A stretch of DNA of 64,000 bases from Anas platyrhynchos (lineage: Eukaryota; Chordata; Aves; Anseriformes; Anatidae). The notes under the pieces are model-generated. The model was not told the origin of the DNA and ran no database searches. It saw only the letters and a list, made by a program, of their open reading frames with translations. Position 1 is the stretch's first letter, and each line of letters opens with the position of its first letter. Positions 44,861-57,458 of this stretch are shown one piece after another. A program made the position numbers and the translations under genes. The stretch covers positions 193,501 through 257,500 of the forward strand of contig NC_092606.1 in NCBI RefSeq assembly GCF_047663525.1, written 5' to 3'.

Positions 44861-45452
44861 TCTCTTTTCAAAGGAGCTGAGTCATGTTATAAACCAAAAG
44901 AATAGCCTACATTTACTGGAGAGTGAGACTTAAAAAGTTATACTTTTAATAGCGAGTAAGTGTGTGTGGGAGTAGGGGGGACAGTGCAGGAGAAACAGAA
45001 AAAAATGTTTTTTCCTTCCTAAATCTGGTTTCATGCAGCTACTGAAGCTGTTATGGTAAATTTTTAATACTAAAGATGTTTAATAGTTTATCTGTTCAGC
45101 CTAAGCTAAAGGCTACCAGTCTGGTTCTGATCACGTCACAGTACCTCCTACCTACATGAACATGAAATATAACATGAATACAGCATGAACACAATCTAAA
45201 TCATGAAAATTAAACCCCTGGCATCTGCCACAATCTGTATTCTTACAAAAAAAACTGTACAAGAATAAGTGACAAATGCTTCTCTGTGCATTTACACCTT
45301 TCTTGTAACACAAACTGTTTTCAGTACACATACTGTAGAAAAAAGTCTAAGAGCATCCTGTATTTCACTGGAAGAAAACCAAGATTAAAACAAGCTGACT
45401 TTAGAGGAATAGATGCAGCTACAGCCTATTTCCTTTTTGGGTATTCACAAAG

Positions 45453-45458
45453 TTTATT
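45453..45458 (-). terminator. MED31: Candidate poly(A) signal of MED31
   Basis: AATAAA on the minus strand lies about 440 bases after the MED31 stop. It leaves roughly 0.6 kb between the ends of MED31 and TXNDC17. Confidence 0.5.
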
Positions 45459-45893
45459 ACTTATCTCTGCTCTTAATCTTGCAGCTTTTGTTTCTTCACA
45501 CTTCAATTTTGGTCTCTAAAAACTACTGCCAGGAAAGCCCTCCAAGAACCCCAGAAACAATGATTACCAGGTAAACAGAAATAACAAATAGTAACTCATC
45601 TCTGTTTCAAGGCAAAAATCCAAAAATCCACAAGTTTTGTGCAGCAATCACAATTACTTCAAATTTGCTCATCCTGCAGTTGTAGAAAGGGGTACATGAG
45701 GGAGCTCTTAGCCAAACTTCAAGACATATTGTTCTCTAGGGAACATGCCTACTAAGGAGACTGTTGAACTACTTTTTTTGTTATGATACATACATGTTAT
45801 GATATGTACACACAGAGCCAAACCTACAAAACAGTTCATTCCTCTCTTGTAAATACTTGGAGTACACCTTATCATCACTCTTCCAAGCATTTT

Positions 45894-46086
45894 TCATTTT
45901 ACAGAGGTATTGTTTTGTTGCTGCTGCTCTGCCAGTGCCTGCTGGAGGCGCATTCTCTTCCGTGAATAGTGTTGCCAGTGAAGAATCTGTTGCTCATCAA
46001 TAAACTTAGCACACTGAGCATTTACCAGTTCTTTGCGGAAGTGTTCATATTGGAGCAGCTCTAACATATGCAAACACTGAGGATAC
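45894..46086 (-). CDS. MED31: MED31 exon 4 (last)
   Basis: The acceptor AATCCAG|GTATCC lies behind a T15 tract. It encodes the C-terminal 63 residues, from YPQCLHMLELLQYEHFRKEL to the Q-rich tail, then TGA. Phase in is 2. Confidence 0.97.
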
Positions 46087-49000
46087 CTGGATTAAAAAAA
46101 AAAAAAAACATGAATACTTTAATACAAGTGACACTAAAACTGGAGTCTCCAGTAATTCTTGAGTTTAATATCTTACTTTTATTTATTTAGTGTTTTACTT
46201 AAGTATCAAACCACTTAAGACTGTCCATGCTCTATGCACCGCAACTTAATACCTTCACTATTAAGCACATATACTTGCCCAGACTAACTTTTCTAATGGT
46301 TGGATTTCATTAAAACATACATGAACTAGAATGTCTGTTTCCAGGGCTCATTTAAAACACACAGACGAAAACTATTTTCCAAAGTGTGAAAGAGTTTCAA
46401 TACTAACAAAAAAAATGCACAATCATCCTTTACTTCGTATAGGCATCAACAAGGCAAAAATCAGTTTAGCCCACTAACTGTTAGAATGAAGTAGTTTTGT
46501 CCCATAATGCTAAACAGTTTATTTTAAGCATATGCTAAAACATAATGCTAAACATCTTTATTTTAAGCATATTTAAGGTAGAGATAAAGGCTGCAAAACA
46601 TCGATTCCATGCACAACTTACAAACAACGAGTTCTGTAATTTTGTCTATTCCTGTTAGATACGGGTTATTGGAAACAGGAAAATTTATGTTATGTATAAA
46701 TACAGTGCAGGTTTTGGTTGCAGGGAAAAATCAAATTTTGAGATGCTGTCACACAGTGCATAATAGAAGGTAATTATCAAATCATTGAAATGCAGAAACC
46801 TAAGTGATTTTAATACTTACTTCAGGTATTTTGCATATTCAGGTTCTTTCCAGTATAGCAAATATTTAAGATAATTTACAAAAGCTTTGTCTTTGAAGTA
46901 GCCCCTTTGTGCAAGAACTGAAATAAAATGACAAACAAGGAGTTGTCAGTTATATAAGTATGAAAAAATCTGCCAAATTTGAAGAATATGTATTCACAAA
47001 ACTATACGTTCCATTCATACAGCAACAAGGACGTGAACAGCTGTTTAAAACAGGAGTTTTTGACTAGCATCGAAACAGACAGTGAAAATCAGAGGTATTA
47101 AGTTTAGTGCCTGAAACTATTATTAGCATTAGTTAAATTCTGGTTTCAGATAATCTAATAGTGTTAGCTGGAAATTATTATTATTTTCACTTGGACTTAT
47201 TCTCTTCTGCACTAGATAGATGCATTTTATTTCAATAACACAAACATTTTGCATTTTAAAGGCTTCCTCCTTCTGCCATTAGAAATTTGGGTATATGAAA
47301 TTATTTAAAGACTATCTTTATCCTCAAAAAGGATCTATTCACTTTTCTTTGTTTAACCTTTTGGTTGCTGCTTAGCACTACCAGTTATAATAAACACCTT
47401 TAAATATTAATTCCTCAGGATCCTGACATTTAAGTACTTACAGTTGAGATAATTGGGATTTGCCAGACATTGAACAAATTCCAACTCCAGCTGGAACCGC
47501 AGTCGATTTCCTGTATCATCTGACATATAGGAGAGAAACAGTAAGAACTGGACCCACGTAATAGACTCGAAAGTCGATTTCTCAATTTGCGTCATACAAA
47601 TAGGAATAACATGTTTAAACAGGAGATGAAGCAGTAACTCCCCATAATAAATATGAACTCACTTGGCAAAGCCTTTTCCATAGATGAATCAGTGTTGGGC
47701 CTGCATTAATAAATACGTGGGTGTGTTTTGTTTTTTTAAACAGACAAAATGTAAAGAATGGAGGAATGCCCACTGACCCTTTGTTTAGTGAAGGAAAAGG
47801 TAAAAGCAAAGAACCTGGTTTATTTGTACGGAGAAAATTGAGGAAGGTTAAGAAGAGAGAACAGCAAGTGGCCCACCAAAATCCTAGTTGGACATAATGC
47901 AACAGACTGCACATTCAGCAAGATTGCATATGACAATATTGAGAGAAGTAACTGAAGCACCAGAAGATTGCACTACCATTCGGTGTGACCTCACAGGAAT
48001 TTCATGAAGTTCAGCCAAGAGAAATACATAGACCTGCACATAGGGAGGAATAACCCCATGCGACAGTACAGGCTGAGGGGCCAACCTTCTGGAAAACAGT
48101 TTTGTAAAGAAGGACCTAGAAGTCATGGCAGACAAAGTCAAACATGACCTGCAGCATACCTTTGTGGCAAAGAAGCTCAACAGCATCTTGAGCTGCATTA
48201 GGAAAAGCATTGCTAGCAGATAAAGGGTGGCGATCCCTACCCTCTAATTAGCACCAGTGAAACCCTATCTGGAGTGCTGCATCCAATTGTGGGGCTCCCC
48301 AGGACAAGGAAGATATGGATATACAGAAGTAAGCCCAACAAACCAACACAAAGATAAAGGATTACAGCATCTAAGGTACAAGGAGACAAAGACAGCTGTG
48401 ACTGTTCAGTTTTGGGAACAAAAGACTCAGGGGAATCTTACAAATGCATATAAATACGTGACATAAGAGAATGAAGAAGACAGAATCTAACTCTTCTCAG
48501 TAGTGCCCAGGGAAAAGACAAGAGGCAATGGCTACAAACTGAAATATAGGGAAATCCTTTTAAAGTAAAGATTTTATTTTTTTAAAATCCATAAAGGAGT
48601 ATGTTGCCCAGAAAAGCTTTGGAGTCTTCATCCCTGGAGACACTGAAGACCTGACTAGACAAGACCCTGAGCAATCTGCTCTACCTGATCCTACTTTGAG
48701 GCATGCAGTAGCCTACGTGATCTCCAGAAGATCCTTTGAACGTTAACTATTCTGCAATTCTGCCAAATAGTCTCTTCCTGGGAGATGCATTGTGGAGGAA
48801 CAGACTCACTTGAACCTGATACCACATCAAAGCTCAGTAGTACCAGTTTTCACCTGTTTAACAATGATCATAAGAATTCCATGTAATTTCTCCATTTATA
48901 CCCATGACAATATGTGGCAGGGCTTAGCATACAGAAAAAGAGCAACGAGGAAATCAACTTTCTTATTTTTAGAATCACTTCACCAAAGTATCTTCATTTT

Positions 49001-50311
49001 AAAAAGTGTCTCTTTTTGAGTGTCACTGCACTGTTATTAGTATAAACTATTATTTGATCCACGTTGGTTATTACAGATTTATTCTTGCCTATTTTCACCA
49101 TATCGCCTATGTTTGTACTCATTTTAAAAGCTATGAAATATTTCATTGAGAATACATGCTTCAGAGAATCCTGATACAAAAAAAATCCCTGTACGTTGTG
49201 ATTATGCATATAAAACAAACTTTTACAAACTACTAAACAGTCAGATTTTAATCTGTTTAAAACGGCCCACACTGACTGAAGTTCTTTTAATTTCTTTGGC
49301 ATCAACCCGGGCTAAATAAAATACTTTGAAATGTTAAAGTAAGTATAATTATTTATGTAATACTTATAAAAATTCTGTGATAGTAATTTGATAAATTCTA
49401 CTTGACATAGTATTTTCATGAAAACTCTCTGATCACTCCATCCTGAACCACTGAGCATTTCCACGCTACAGAGAAACAGCTATGTCCTTAAAAAATAACT
49501 TGAACGGATAATTCAAGAGCTGTGCAATGCAAGTTAAGAACGTAGGGGAAAAAAAAGTACGTAGAATGCTTAAGTCTTAACAATAATGAACACATAGCAA
49601 ACCCTTACTGACGGAAGACAGCTCAGTTCTCAGATGCCTGTTGTTATCACTAGAGATCACTTATCCACAGGACTGCGAGGTTTACTTTCAATTCCCAGCT
49701 GCGACCACCAACAGACTGTAATACCTGGATACATATACCCCTGGAAAAGCTGCATCTAAGCACACGTTCATTTTTCTAAAATGCTGTCAAGGCAGAGCTA
49801 CTGGCCCAGGGCTCATGCATAACTGTGAAAACCAACGCATTCTATAGAAATAAAGACCAAGGACAGGATGGGCTCAACTGAAGGCCCTGAGCTCCCAGAC
49901 TCGCAGCTCAGACTCCTGAATTAAGGACAAACGTTAAACATGAAGTCGAGGCTGGCATCCGTGGCAAAAGGCGCAAAAGCTATCCTAGAGTTTTGGGGTA
50001 GCGGGCTTTTTTGCTCTACGGCTATCCCTTCCCACGGCGTCCGAGAGGGCGAGGGCCACAGACGCCTCCCCAGGCGCCAGGAGGGCGGCACCCGGGCAGG
50101 CTGGGGGCGGCCTCACAAGTAGAGAACCGCGCAGCCCCGCGGGAGCGGCACGACTTCGCCCATGGCCCCCTCTTCCGAGGAAGAGCTCCGAGCACAGCCC
50201 CACAGACGCCCGCAGCTCTCCGCGCGGCCGGACCACAGGCGGCCTCTCCCCGGCCCACAGCCCGACCCCGACCGCGCCGTCCCACCGTGGCGGTCCCTCA
50301 CCTGCCTCCAT
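45894..50311 (-). CDS. MED31: MED31 (Mediator subunit 31 / Soh1), 4 exons, complete
   Basis: The product is a small nuclear subunit of the Mediator middle module, which bridges transcription factors and RNA polymerase II. Exons 50302-50311, 47442-47519, 46821-46917 and 45894-46086 join in frame to 125 residues (human 131). The Med31/Soh1 domain is nearly identical to human: GNRLRFQLELEFVQCLANPN, FLAQRGYFKDKAFVNYLKYL, KYPQCLHMLELLQYEHFRKE, AKFIDEQQILHWQHYSRKRM and a Q-rich tail QALAEQQQQNNTSVK. The start is the only ATG in frame in exon 1 (MEAD), after GGCCGCC; the N-terminus is shorter than human MAAAVAMETD. It begins in its own CpG island and ends tail to tail with TXNDC17. Intron 1 carries a CR1 copy. 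Confidence 0.97.
46094..46108. repeat. A15 tract (T15 polypyrimidine tract of MED31 exon 4 acceptor)
   Basis: Fifteen A on the plus strand supply the polypyrimidine tract just before the acceptor of the last MED31 exon. Confidence 0.85.
46503..46579. repeat. Two-copy 38-bp tandem repeat in MED31 intron 3
   Basis: CATAATGCTAAACA, then TTTATTTTAAGCATAT, appears at 46503-46540 and again at 46541-46579 with a few changes. Confidence 0.8.
46821..46917 (-). CDS. MED31: MED31 exon 3
   Basis: The acceptor is ATTTCAG|TTCTTG and the donor CTGAA|GTAAGT. It encodes FLAQRGYFKDKAFVNYLKYL and LYWKEPEYAKYLK. Phase is 1 in, 2 out. Confidence 0.97.
47442..47519 (-). CDS. MED31: MED31 exon 2
   Basis: The acceptor is ATGTCAG|ATGATA and the donor CAACT|GTAAGT. 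It encodes DDTGNRLRFQLELEFVQCLA and NPNYLN. Phase is 1 in, 1 out. An open frame continues upstream into the intron but is not coding. Confidence 0.96.
47985..48770 (+). mobile_element. Old CR1 LINE 3' fragment, plus orientation
   Basis: This is a diverged CR1 copy in MED31 intron 1, antisense to the gene. GAAGTTCAGCCAAGAGAAAT, CTCAACAGCATCTTGAGCTG, CTGGAGTGCTGCATCCAATT and GAGACACTGAAGACCTGACT follow in the expected order, ending with GATCTCCAGAAGATCC and a degraded CTATTCTGCAATTCTG terminus. Many frame breaks show that it is inactive. Confidence 0.87.
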
Positions 50312-50770
50312 GGCGGCCTCCCAGACCCCGCCCCGCCGAGGCACAAGATGGCGACGGGCACTTCCGGGCAGAAGCCCAGCGGGGCCGGTCACCGGGGCGT
50401 CTTAGGAAGGTGGCGACGGTTGCCTGGCAACGGGCCGGGCGGCGCGGCTGCCCGCAGGGCCCGGCCCCGAGGCCTACGGGAACGCGCTTCGCCGCCACCC
50501 GTTAGCGGGAGGGACCGCGCCAGCGCGGCGCCCGGCCCCGAGGCAGCGGCACGGCGAGCCCGGCCCGCCCGGCGGAGACGCTCGGGCTGCTGCGGGGGGA
50601 GCCCGCTTCCGGCCGCATGGCCTTCGCGGCAACTCCCTCCCCGGAGAACCGCAGGGTTGGTGCTTGGGCACCGAACGCAGGAAACGGCCTCGTCGGCAGG
50701 GAGCGAGGGAGCGGGCAGGACGGGCCTGGCTGAGGCTGCGCTCGACTCGTGCCGCGCAGCTCTCCGGTGG
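49980..50770 (-). promoter_or_regulatory. MED31: CpG island, MED31 promoter
   Basis: About 0.8 kb is rich in G+C and CpG, with the MED31 start codon inside it. On the plus strand, AAGATGGC at 50345-50352 matches the YY1 core and ACTTCCGG at 50360-50367 matches an ETS (GABPA/ELK) site. Both lie within 60 bases upstream of the MED31 start codon, where such pairs often mark TATA-less housekeeping promoters. About 400 bases of island extend past the start region on the plus side, so divergent transcription is possible. I found no protein-coding exon there. Confidence 0.75.
50302..50311 (-). CDS. MED31: MED31 exon 1 (10 coding bases)
   Basis: ATGGAGGCAG|GTGAGG gives M-E-A plus one base. Joining exon 2 gives MEADDTGNRL, as expected for the family. 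The upstream frame has no further ATG. Confidence 0.9.
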
Positions 50771-52348
50771 CAAAAAAAGAGCTCCCCCTGTGGTACTTGT
50801 CATTCGTAGTCCTCAAACGTATGAGGAATACGTCAAAGTACAAAGTCTGGTGTATTTTTCAAATAACCGAAATTCAGTTTCATAGCAATCATTTCACTCT
50901 GCCAACTTTGCCAGCAGAACAAACGGACTTCTGAAAACTTTGCTGCCACCTTCAGGTAGCAGTCGCAAAAAAAAATCTGCAAGCTTCTACCCCATGGAAA
51001 AAAAGTCACGTATAAACTGCTAGTTTGAATGTAAGCCAGTGTAGGCATGAAATTATGTGTCATCCTGGTGTCTAAGCCTTATATATTTTTTTCCTAATCA
51101 AAAGAGAATATTCCTTCTAACAGCAATATGGCTGGAGAGGTTAACATTTTATTAATGTTAACCAGATAAAAATAAACCAGCCATGGTCAACATATAGACA
51201 GGTGAGGAGGATATTTTAAGAGTGTATTCCTTATACTTCTGTACTGCACCCAAAGCAATAGCAACAGAATTTCCAAAGAAGATCTGTAGATTAAATATAA
51301 CAGATACTTCAAAAATTATGGACTTGCTATAAAATGGGTGTAGAGGTCTTTTCCAAATGTGGAATCAGTTTGGATTGAGACATTGCAAAGCTGGTTAAAG
51401 AAAAAGACAGAACTACCAATTTCAGTAATTAGTTTGGTGTTTATGACATAAAGCAAGTTCTCGGTACTTAAAATCAAGTGGAAATGATTTGCCATTCTGA
51501 TTTCTACAATCTACATTAAAAGGTTAATACTTACCTAACCGAACAAAGTATTTTAAGATGGAATTCTATAAAAACATTTTTAAAGGCTTTATTAAAGTTA
51601 GGATGCTCCAATAGAAATGAAAATATACCATATAAACCCATGAACAAGAGAACTTACACAATTTGGTTTCCTGTGGCTTCTTTCTGTGGAGGTTCTGTAA
51701 TGCCTGAGATACTAGTTCAGTTTATGTTAGAGCCTCCCCCAAGTCCAACCATAGCAGAGCCTGTCTCTAGACAGAACCTTTGTCTAGAAAGCAGTATGCC
51801 TTAAAACTCAATGCTAGGATTTTTCATTCTATTTACCTGTGTTACCAATGTTCCAGTCATTTATTTTCTTTCCCTTCCTTCCTCCAGATAGATGTAGGGT
51901 AAAAGCTGGGAAGGGTAAAAGAAGAGGACTGTGTTTGGATTTGCAAAACATTAGTTTTAACTTTGCACTAGGCAAGCCGTTGATGAACATTTCCAAAGCT
52001 GAAGAAAATGGAGAGACTCAAACCTAAAATATTGAACTACATTTTGATTTTTATTTTTGTGTTCTTTCTCTCTGCATGTTGGACAGAAGTTGGAGCCTGG
52101 ACTCTTTTGGTTTGTTTTGTAGCAACTTTACAATGAGCCAGGTAGGTTTCAGACAACCTCTGCAGTTAATTCCTCATTCATTAAAAAGTTGTATCAGAGT
52201 GAAACCAGTTAATAAACAAACACTCCAAGAGTGCAAAGCAGAACTGCACTGTTGCATCAGCACCCTGGAAAGGAGTCCAGCTTTCAGGTTGTAAATTTAT
52301 TCTAGAGGTTGCAGTTTTTGCCTGGGCTTACATCCTAGATTTTTAGAT

Positions 52349-52375
52349 TATTTATTTATTTATTTATTTATTTAT
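52349..52375. repeat. (TTTA)n microsatellite
   Basis: About six TTTA units. A shorter, related TTTATTTATTTATTT run lies at 52496-52511. Confidence 0.9.
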
Positions 52376-52691
52376 AACAAAAGCCCCTATGGTTTAACAC
52401 CAGGTTAGCTTAGGTTCATTGCTACTACAATTGTATGATTAGGCACTTGTGTAACAGTACACTGTATACAAACTTACTTGAAACCTGACTGATTTTTATT
52501 TATTTATTTTTTTAAATGCAAGTGATTTGCTATTTTATTTTTTAAACTATTTTTAGTGTCTTACTTAGTGACTTAGTGATTTTTCTATATTGCCATCTCT
52601 TCCTATGCACTGTGTTGTTTTTTTCTCCCTGGAAATTGGGTTACAAAACAATCTAAACAGGATTTATGCATAGCTTTTCCTAATAAAATAG

Positions 52692-52749
52692 GTTTTTTTT
52701 GTTTGTTTGTTTTTGTTTTGTTTGTTTGTTTTTTTTTTTTTAAAAAAAG
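52692..52749. repeat. (TTTG)n / poly-T tract followed by A run
   Basis: T runs mixed with TTTG units over about 50 bases, ending in A7. It is simple sequence. Confidence 0.85.
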
Positions 52750-55483
52750 GAGAGAAACCAAAAAACAAAAAATCCAAGGTTTTAGTGGTTATGGAATACT
52801 ACCATTACTATAACAAAATGTAACAAGTCACTCCCCAGTAAACACATACTTTGGGCTAAAAGCAGAGATCAAACAGATCCCATGCATCTGCACTGCTATT
52901 CTGGAATGCAATTTCTCTCCCAAAACTGACTTCTGAGGAGAGAATCCTAAGAAAGGCTTGGTCACAGGAAATAAATTACTATGTAGGTTTGCCAGAGAGT
53001 TAAGTCAAACAACTCAATTCTTGGCCATCAAAACTAGGAACAAAATTGAAAGTCAGGGTCATGCTATAAAAAACAAGAACTTTCTCTAGGAAAAGTTAGG
53101 TTTATTTATGCTTTTAAATATTAGCTTAGTCAAACTTCCAAACTTTTGGTTAATGACAGTTTTTAGCTGGATACGCCTTCCACTGATTTAAGCTCCAATT
53201 TTGCACTCACGGGTTTCAGAGAGTATTAGAAGCTACAGGCTAGGTTCTGGCCTTTTTAATCATGTTGATTAGTACTGAATTAACAGTAGTGCTGTTTAGA
53301 AAACAATATGGTTTATGATGTCAAGTACAATATAGCATCACTGGAATTGGCAGAGAGACACAGTCATTAAATGAAACTATTTCTGGGATGTGAAGACACC
53401 AAGACGCCATTACACACGGGAAAAAATAGTCTTGTCTGAAGTGCTGTTAGCTCCTGAAGGTGGAAATGAGGGAAGTGAAACATTACTAAGAGTTTACCTA
53501 TGACATCAAAGTACAATGCGTTTCCATGAGAAAGAAAAGATTCAGCAAGGCTTCATAATTGATAACAGTGATCGTGTTAAACAGTAAGTACTTTATACAC
53601 AACGCTTGGACCCCAAGAGATATGCTCTCATTTACCCATCTATTTCAGTATAGGATGCACTTATATTGACATGGGTAATGACATCTTAAAGGATTTTACC
53701 CATAGAATGTAAGACAGAATTTTTCAGACTGGAGAGTAATCTGCTACAAATATGGTTAAATAACAGAGAACAGAGTATGCATTATGTTATAAATATAACA
53801 AGCCAGTAGAGAGTCTGCAATTTTTTTACTCCAATGTTATAATTGTAATTGAATAGAAGCAAGATCATAGTTATCACTGACTGAAACAACTGTCAGAACA
53901 TATTTAATTAAAGGCTTAACTGTTCAATTAAGTTTTTTGTTTTTGTTTTTTTTTTTTAGTTCAAGAAACTGGCAGGTAACATACATTTCAAAAGCCAACC
54001 TATGGTAATTATGGTAGAGCAATCTTCATCTGAAGACTATTAAACACCATTCAGTGGAGCAGAAAATTTTGTGAAGGAGTGTAAAGACTTAAAAGTCTGT
54101 GGCTTACAGACCGTGCAACATGTACTCATGTGACTACAATACTCTTCCAGGTTTAGGTAACCATTAGGAAGTGAAGACAAATTTAAGATTAAATGTCAAA
54201 AAGTCACAAAGCATTTTATACTTTTCTTTAATAAGTTGGTTAAAAATATGTCAGTCTTCTATTCTTAGGACACTGAGAACACAGCTGAGTATGAGGTCTG
54301 TCCTTTGCCAGGATCAATATGCTTTGAACTTTAGAGTAACATTCTGGAAGGAGTATCTTCACTAAGGTATTGCTTGTCACTTTAAGACATTTTTAAAGGT
54401 GCTTTAAAGAAAGAACTTTGAAGTGAGCCAATGGGCTTTATTTAAACTTTAAAGGATGCTTAGAACAAATGCTAAAAAACATGCAGTATTGAGTTGGAGT
54501 GTTATTAGGAGAAGCATTTCTGTTGTTCAATATTATTAGCCTGTCAGTCTCTTATTCCAGAGAGTAGGCTCTTTAATTCCATGACACATTTATGTCTGCC
54601 ACCAAGTCCATAATGCTAATAACCATGAGTTTTTGATAAAAATGAATCATGTTAGTGAAATCATTGGGGCTAAATATAAAAAACAATATTTTTTTTTATC
54701 TTATCACCACATCAATTGCCTGACTTAAGAGAATCAGGAGAAATAGATTTTCCTAGTCTTGTACAGGAACATATAAATGTACTTGAAATATCACTGCACT
54801 TACTTATACAGCTGAAGAAAAGAGTGCTAGAATTGCAAGGCCCCTGGTAATGAAGATGTTATGATTAGTGAGAGTCCTTCCTGCTGGCAAGTAAAACTTT
54901 AAATATCCTGTATAAACTCACCCACAAGCTCACCCACCCATGATGAAAATAACTTTAATTCTTGGTCATTGCAAAGGTGGTGCACAAATAGTTCTAGTTT
55001 CATGGATGCTTACATAAATATTTGGCAAAATATAAACCCTCTCTTTAGTTGCATGCTAGCCAGTCTGTCAATGCATATAGTTAAGATTATATAGCATTCA
55101 GGCAAACAGAAGTGCTGAACTCCTTAGGAGGCAAATCTAAATATACCTTATGTAGACAAGTCTCTTAACCTTCATATGTCAGGCCTACACTAGAATGTTT
55201 GAATTTTATGTCTAACATGTATACTTAAGTAACTTGAAGAAACCTAGAACTCATTGAATAATTACACAACAGTGTAGAGCACACCTCGACATGTTCCTTG
55301 TGTTATATTCATATTTTTTTTCTTGTTGTATTGCAGAGTTAAAATCTTAATTAAAATATTTTGAGTAATTGCCATACTTTGAGCCTTTTCACAGGCCACT
55401 TTATATACACTATAAATAAGAAATGTTAAGCTACCTCTCACCATAATAATTGCTGAGCTGTCTGATCTTCCAGTTTAACCACT

Positions 55484-55547
55484 AAAAAAAAAAAAAAGAA
55501 AAGAAAAAGAAAATGAAAAAAAAAAAAAAAGAAAAAAAAAGAAAAAA
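55484..55547. repeat. A-rich (GAAAA)n tract
   Basis: About 64 bases of A interrupted by single G or T, polypurine on the plus strand. Confidence 0.85.
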
Positions 55548-57424
55548 GTCTCAGGATCAGATCCTAGATTAATTTTGCTGTCTCTTGAGATCAGTATAAT
55601 ACTTTTCACTTTTCATTTTCTTAAATGTGCTTTGGATCACCCCATCTATAAGATTTGCTTTGGAAATTCAAGAGAAGAAATCTAGGTTATTGTACCAGGA
55701 TGCTAGTCTTGTACTAAGATACTTTCCTTTCATAAACACCTTTCCAAACAGAACAGAAAATACAAGTATTATTTTCACGCTCTAGCTGAGAAGAGCATCT
55801 CCACTGATTTCAGTGCTTTTATGGAGATGAAGCACTGTTGATGTCAGAAAGAGAATCCATCCCAATGGTTCTCATTGTATATCATTTAATTAATCAACTC
55901 TTTCAACAAGGGGTAGTTTTAAAAAAGGAAAGAAGGTAAACAGATTGAATGTGTGTTCATCTGGGATCTAGAGTCACTCTTTTCAATCCATGTAACTTAG
56001 CCATCATTTGTCTGAATATCTTCAATGCTGCTGTTTTCAGTCTTTAACCAGGTAAACAATTATTGTATTATTATGGGGAGATGCTGTGTTGTTGCAGTGT
56101 GAGCATTAAACCAAGCAAGACAAAAAAGGAGAAGACACTCTTAGCACAAGCAGAATTTGGCCTTAAGCACCAGTGTTCTTCCATAAGGCACATCCTATGA
56201 CACTAGACATCAGCAGGGTAAACATGCTCACAGTGCACTGTATTTCACTGAAGATGTATGTTTTGACTGTACCCAACTGAATGTCTTGGCAATCTTGAAG
56301 GACACTGCTTACATTTTATTCCTCCTTATCCCCAACACTAGAGTAAACACACTCCCCTCTAATACACCTCAGTGTCCTGTATCATAGCCTCTGCTTTTCT
56401 AGAAACATCTCCCCAGCCATGCAGTTTCTTCACAGCAATTCTCCTAATTGCTTTGCACCAGTATCACCTATGCATCTTTGGAAAGTAGAATTTTTGAACA
56501 GTAAATAGCAATATTTTTATTTGAAATGTCATTCTGGGAGTACTAGAACTAAGGAAGACAGTTTCCTACAAGCAGATTTTCTAGTAATTTTCTAAATATT
56601 TCTCTGTAATAAACATTCTCTTCTGGAGTTTCTATGCAACTTTTCTTATGGCATAACCAGGTTCCTTTCTTCTCACCAAATACATATTATTCCAAGGCTC
56701 TCTCACCATTCAGGTGACTGGATGGAAGTCAGCCAGTTGGTCCTGGAAATATTAGATACACACTGGCAGCATAACTGCACAAGTTTCTACAGGTCTATTG
56801 TAGGGATCAGTGATGGACTTAACTTTGATCATGGGGTAGCTGCCGCCTTTTTATTTTTATCTCTGGGTCCTTTTTTCCTTATTTTTTTCTTTATCATTTT
56901 TTTTTTTTCCTTATTTTTCTCTCTCCCACCTTGATAGAAATTCTATTTTTGACTGTGTAACCAAGACAAACCATTGAAGAAAAATAGATACTTGCTCCAG
57001 AAATAATCATTGCTTAATTGAAAATTTTTGTTAACTTTTTTTCGGATGGAAAATTTGATATTCAACCAGCCTGCTAAAATATTTGCAAAGACCCAACCTA
57101 TATTATTGTTCACGAAGATTAGTTCACACATGTATGTTGTTTTAGTATCCTGTACACTCAGTTCTGTCAAGTGTATGGTTTGCCTTTAAAAATATTTTAT
57201 AAAGTGCATATTCTGACCTGGAATGGTTTATGAAAACTCATTGAAAAGCTCTGTGCCAAATCAGGCCAGTGAGTAATTTCATGTGGGTAAATAAAGTAGT
57301 GAAATAAACATGGGAAAGATAAAACATTTTTTCTTACTTAAGAAATGGTCTCTTCCTTGTGACCAGAATCTACAATCAACATTTACACCACAACTAATAG
57401 GCAACTATTGATGTAGTGCTGCAG

Positions 57425-57425
57425 A

Positions 57426-57457
<32 letters not shown>

Positions 57458-57458
57458 C
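57425..57458. repeat. Poly-A tract
   Basis: Twenty A, one G and about twelve A. No element body was recognised next to it. Confidence 0.85.

Noticed and set aside
47407-47595. MED31 exon 2 frame extending upstream to a possible start (MSDDTGN)
   Set aside because: The extension lies upstream of a good acceptor (ATGTCAG), and exon 1 with its CpG island supplies the start codon in the right phase.
49985-50885. Open frames up to 215 codons over the MED31 CpG island
   Set aside because: They are compositionally biased, without homology or splice support. The real coding part is 10 bases of MED31.
56722-56934. 70-codon plus-strand frame ending in F/L-rich sequence
   Set aside because: The hydrophobic end is only a translated poly-T tract. 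No homology was seen.
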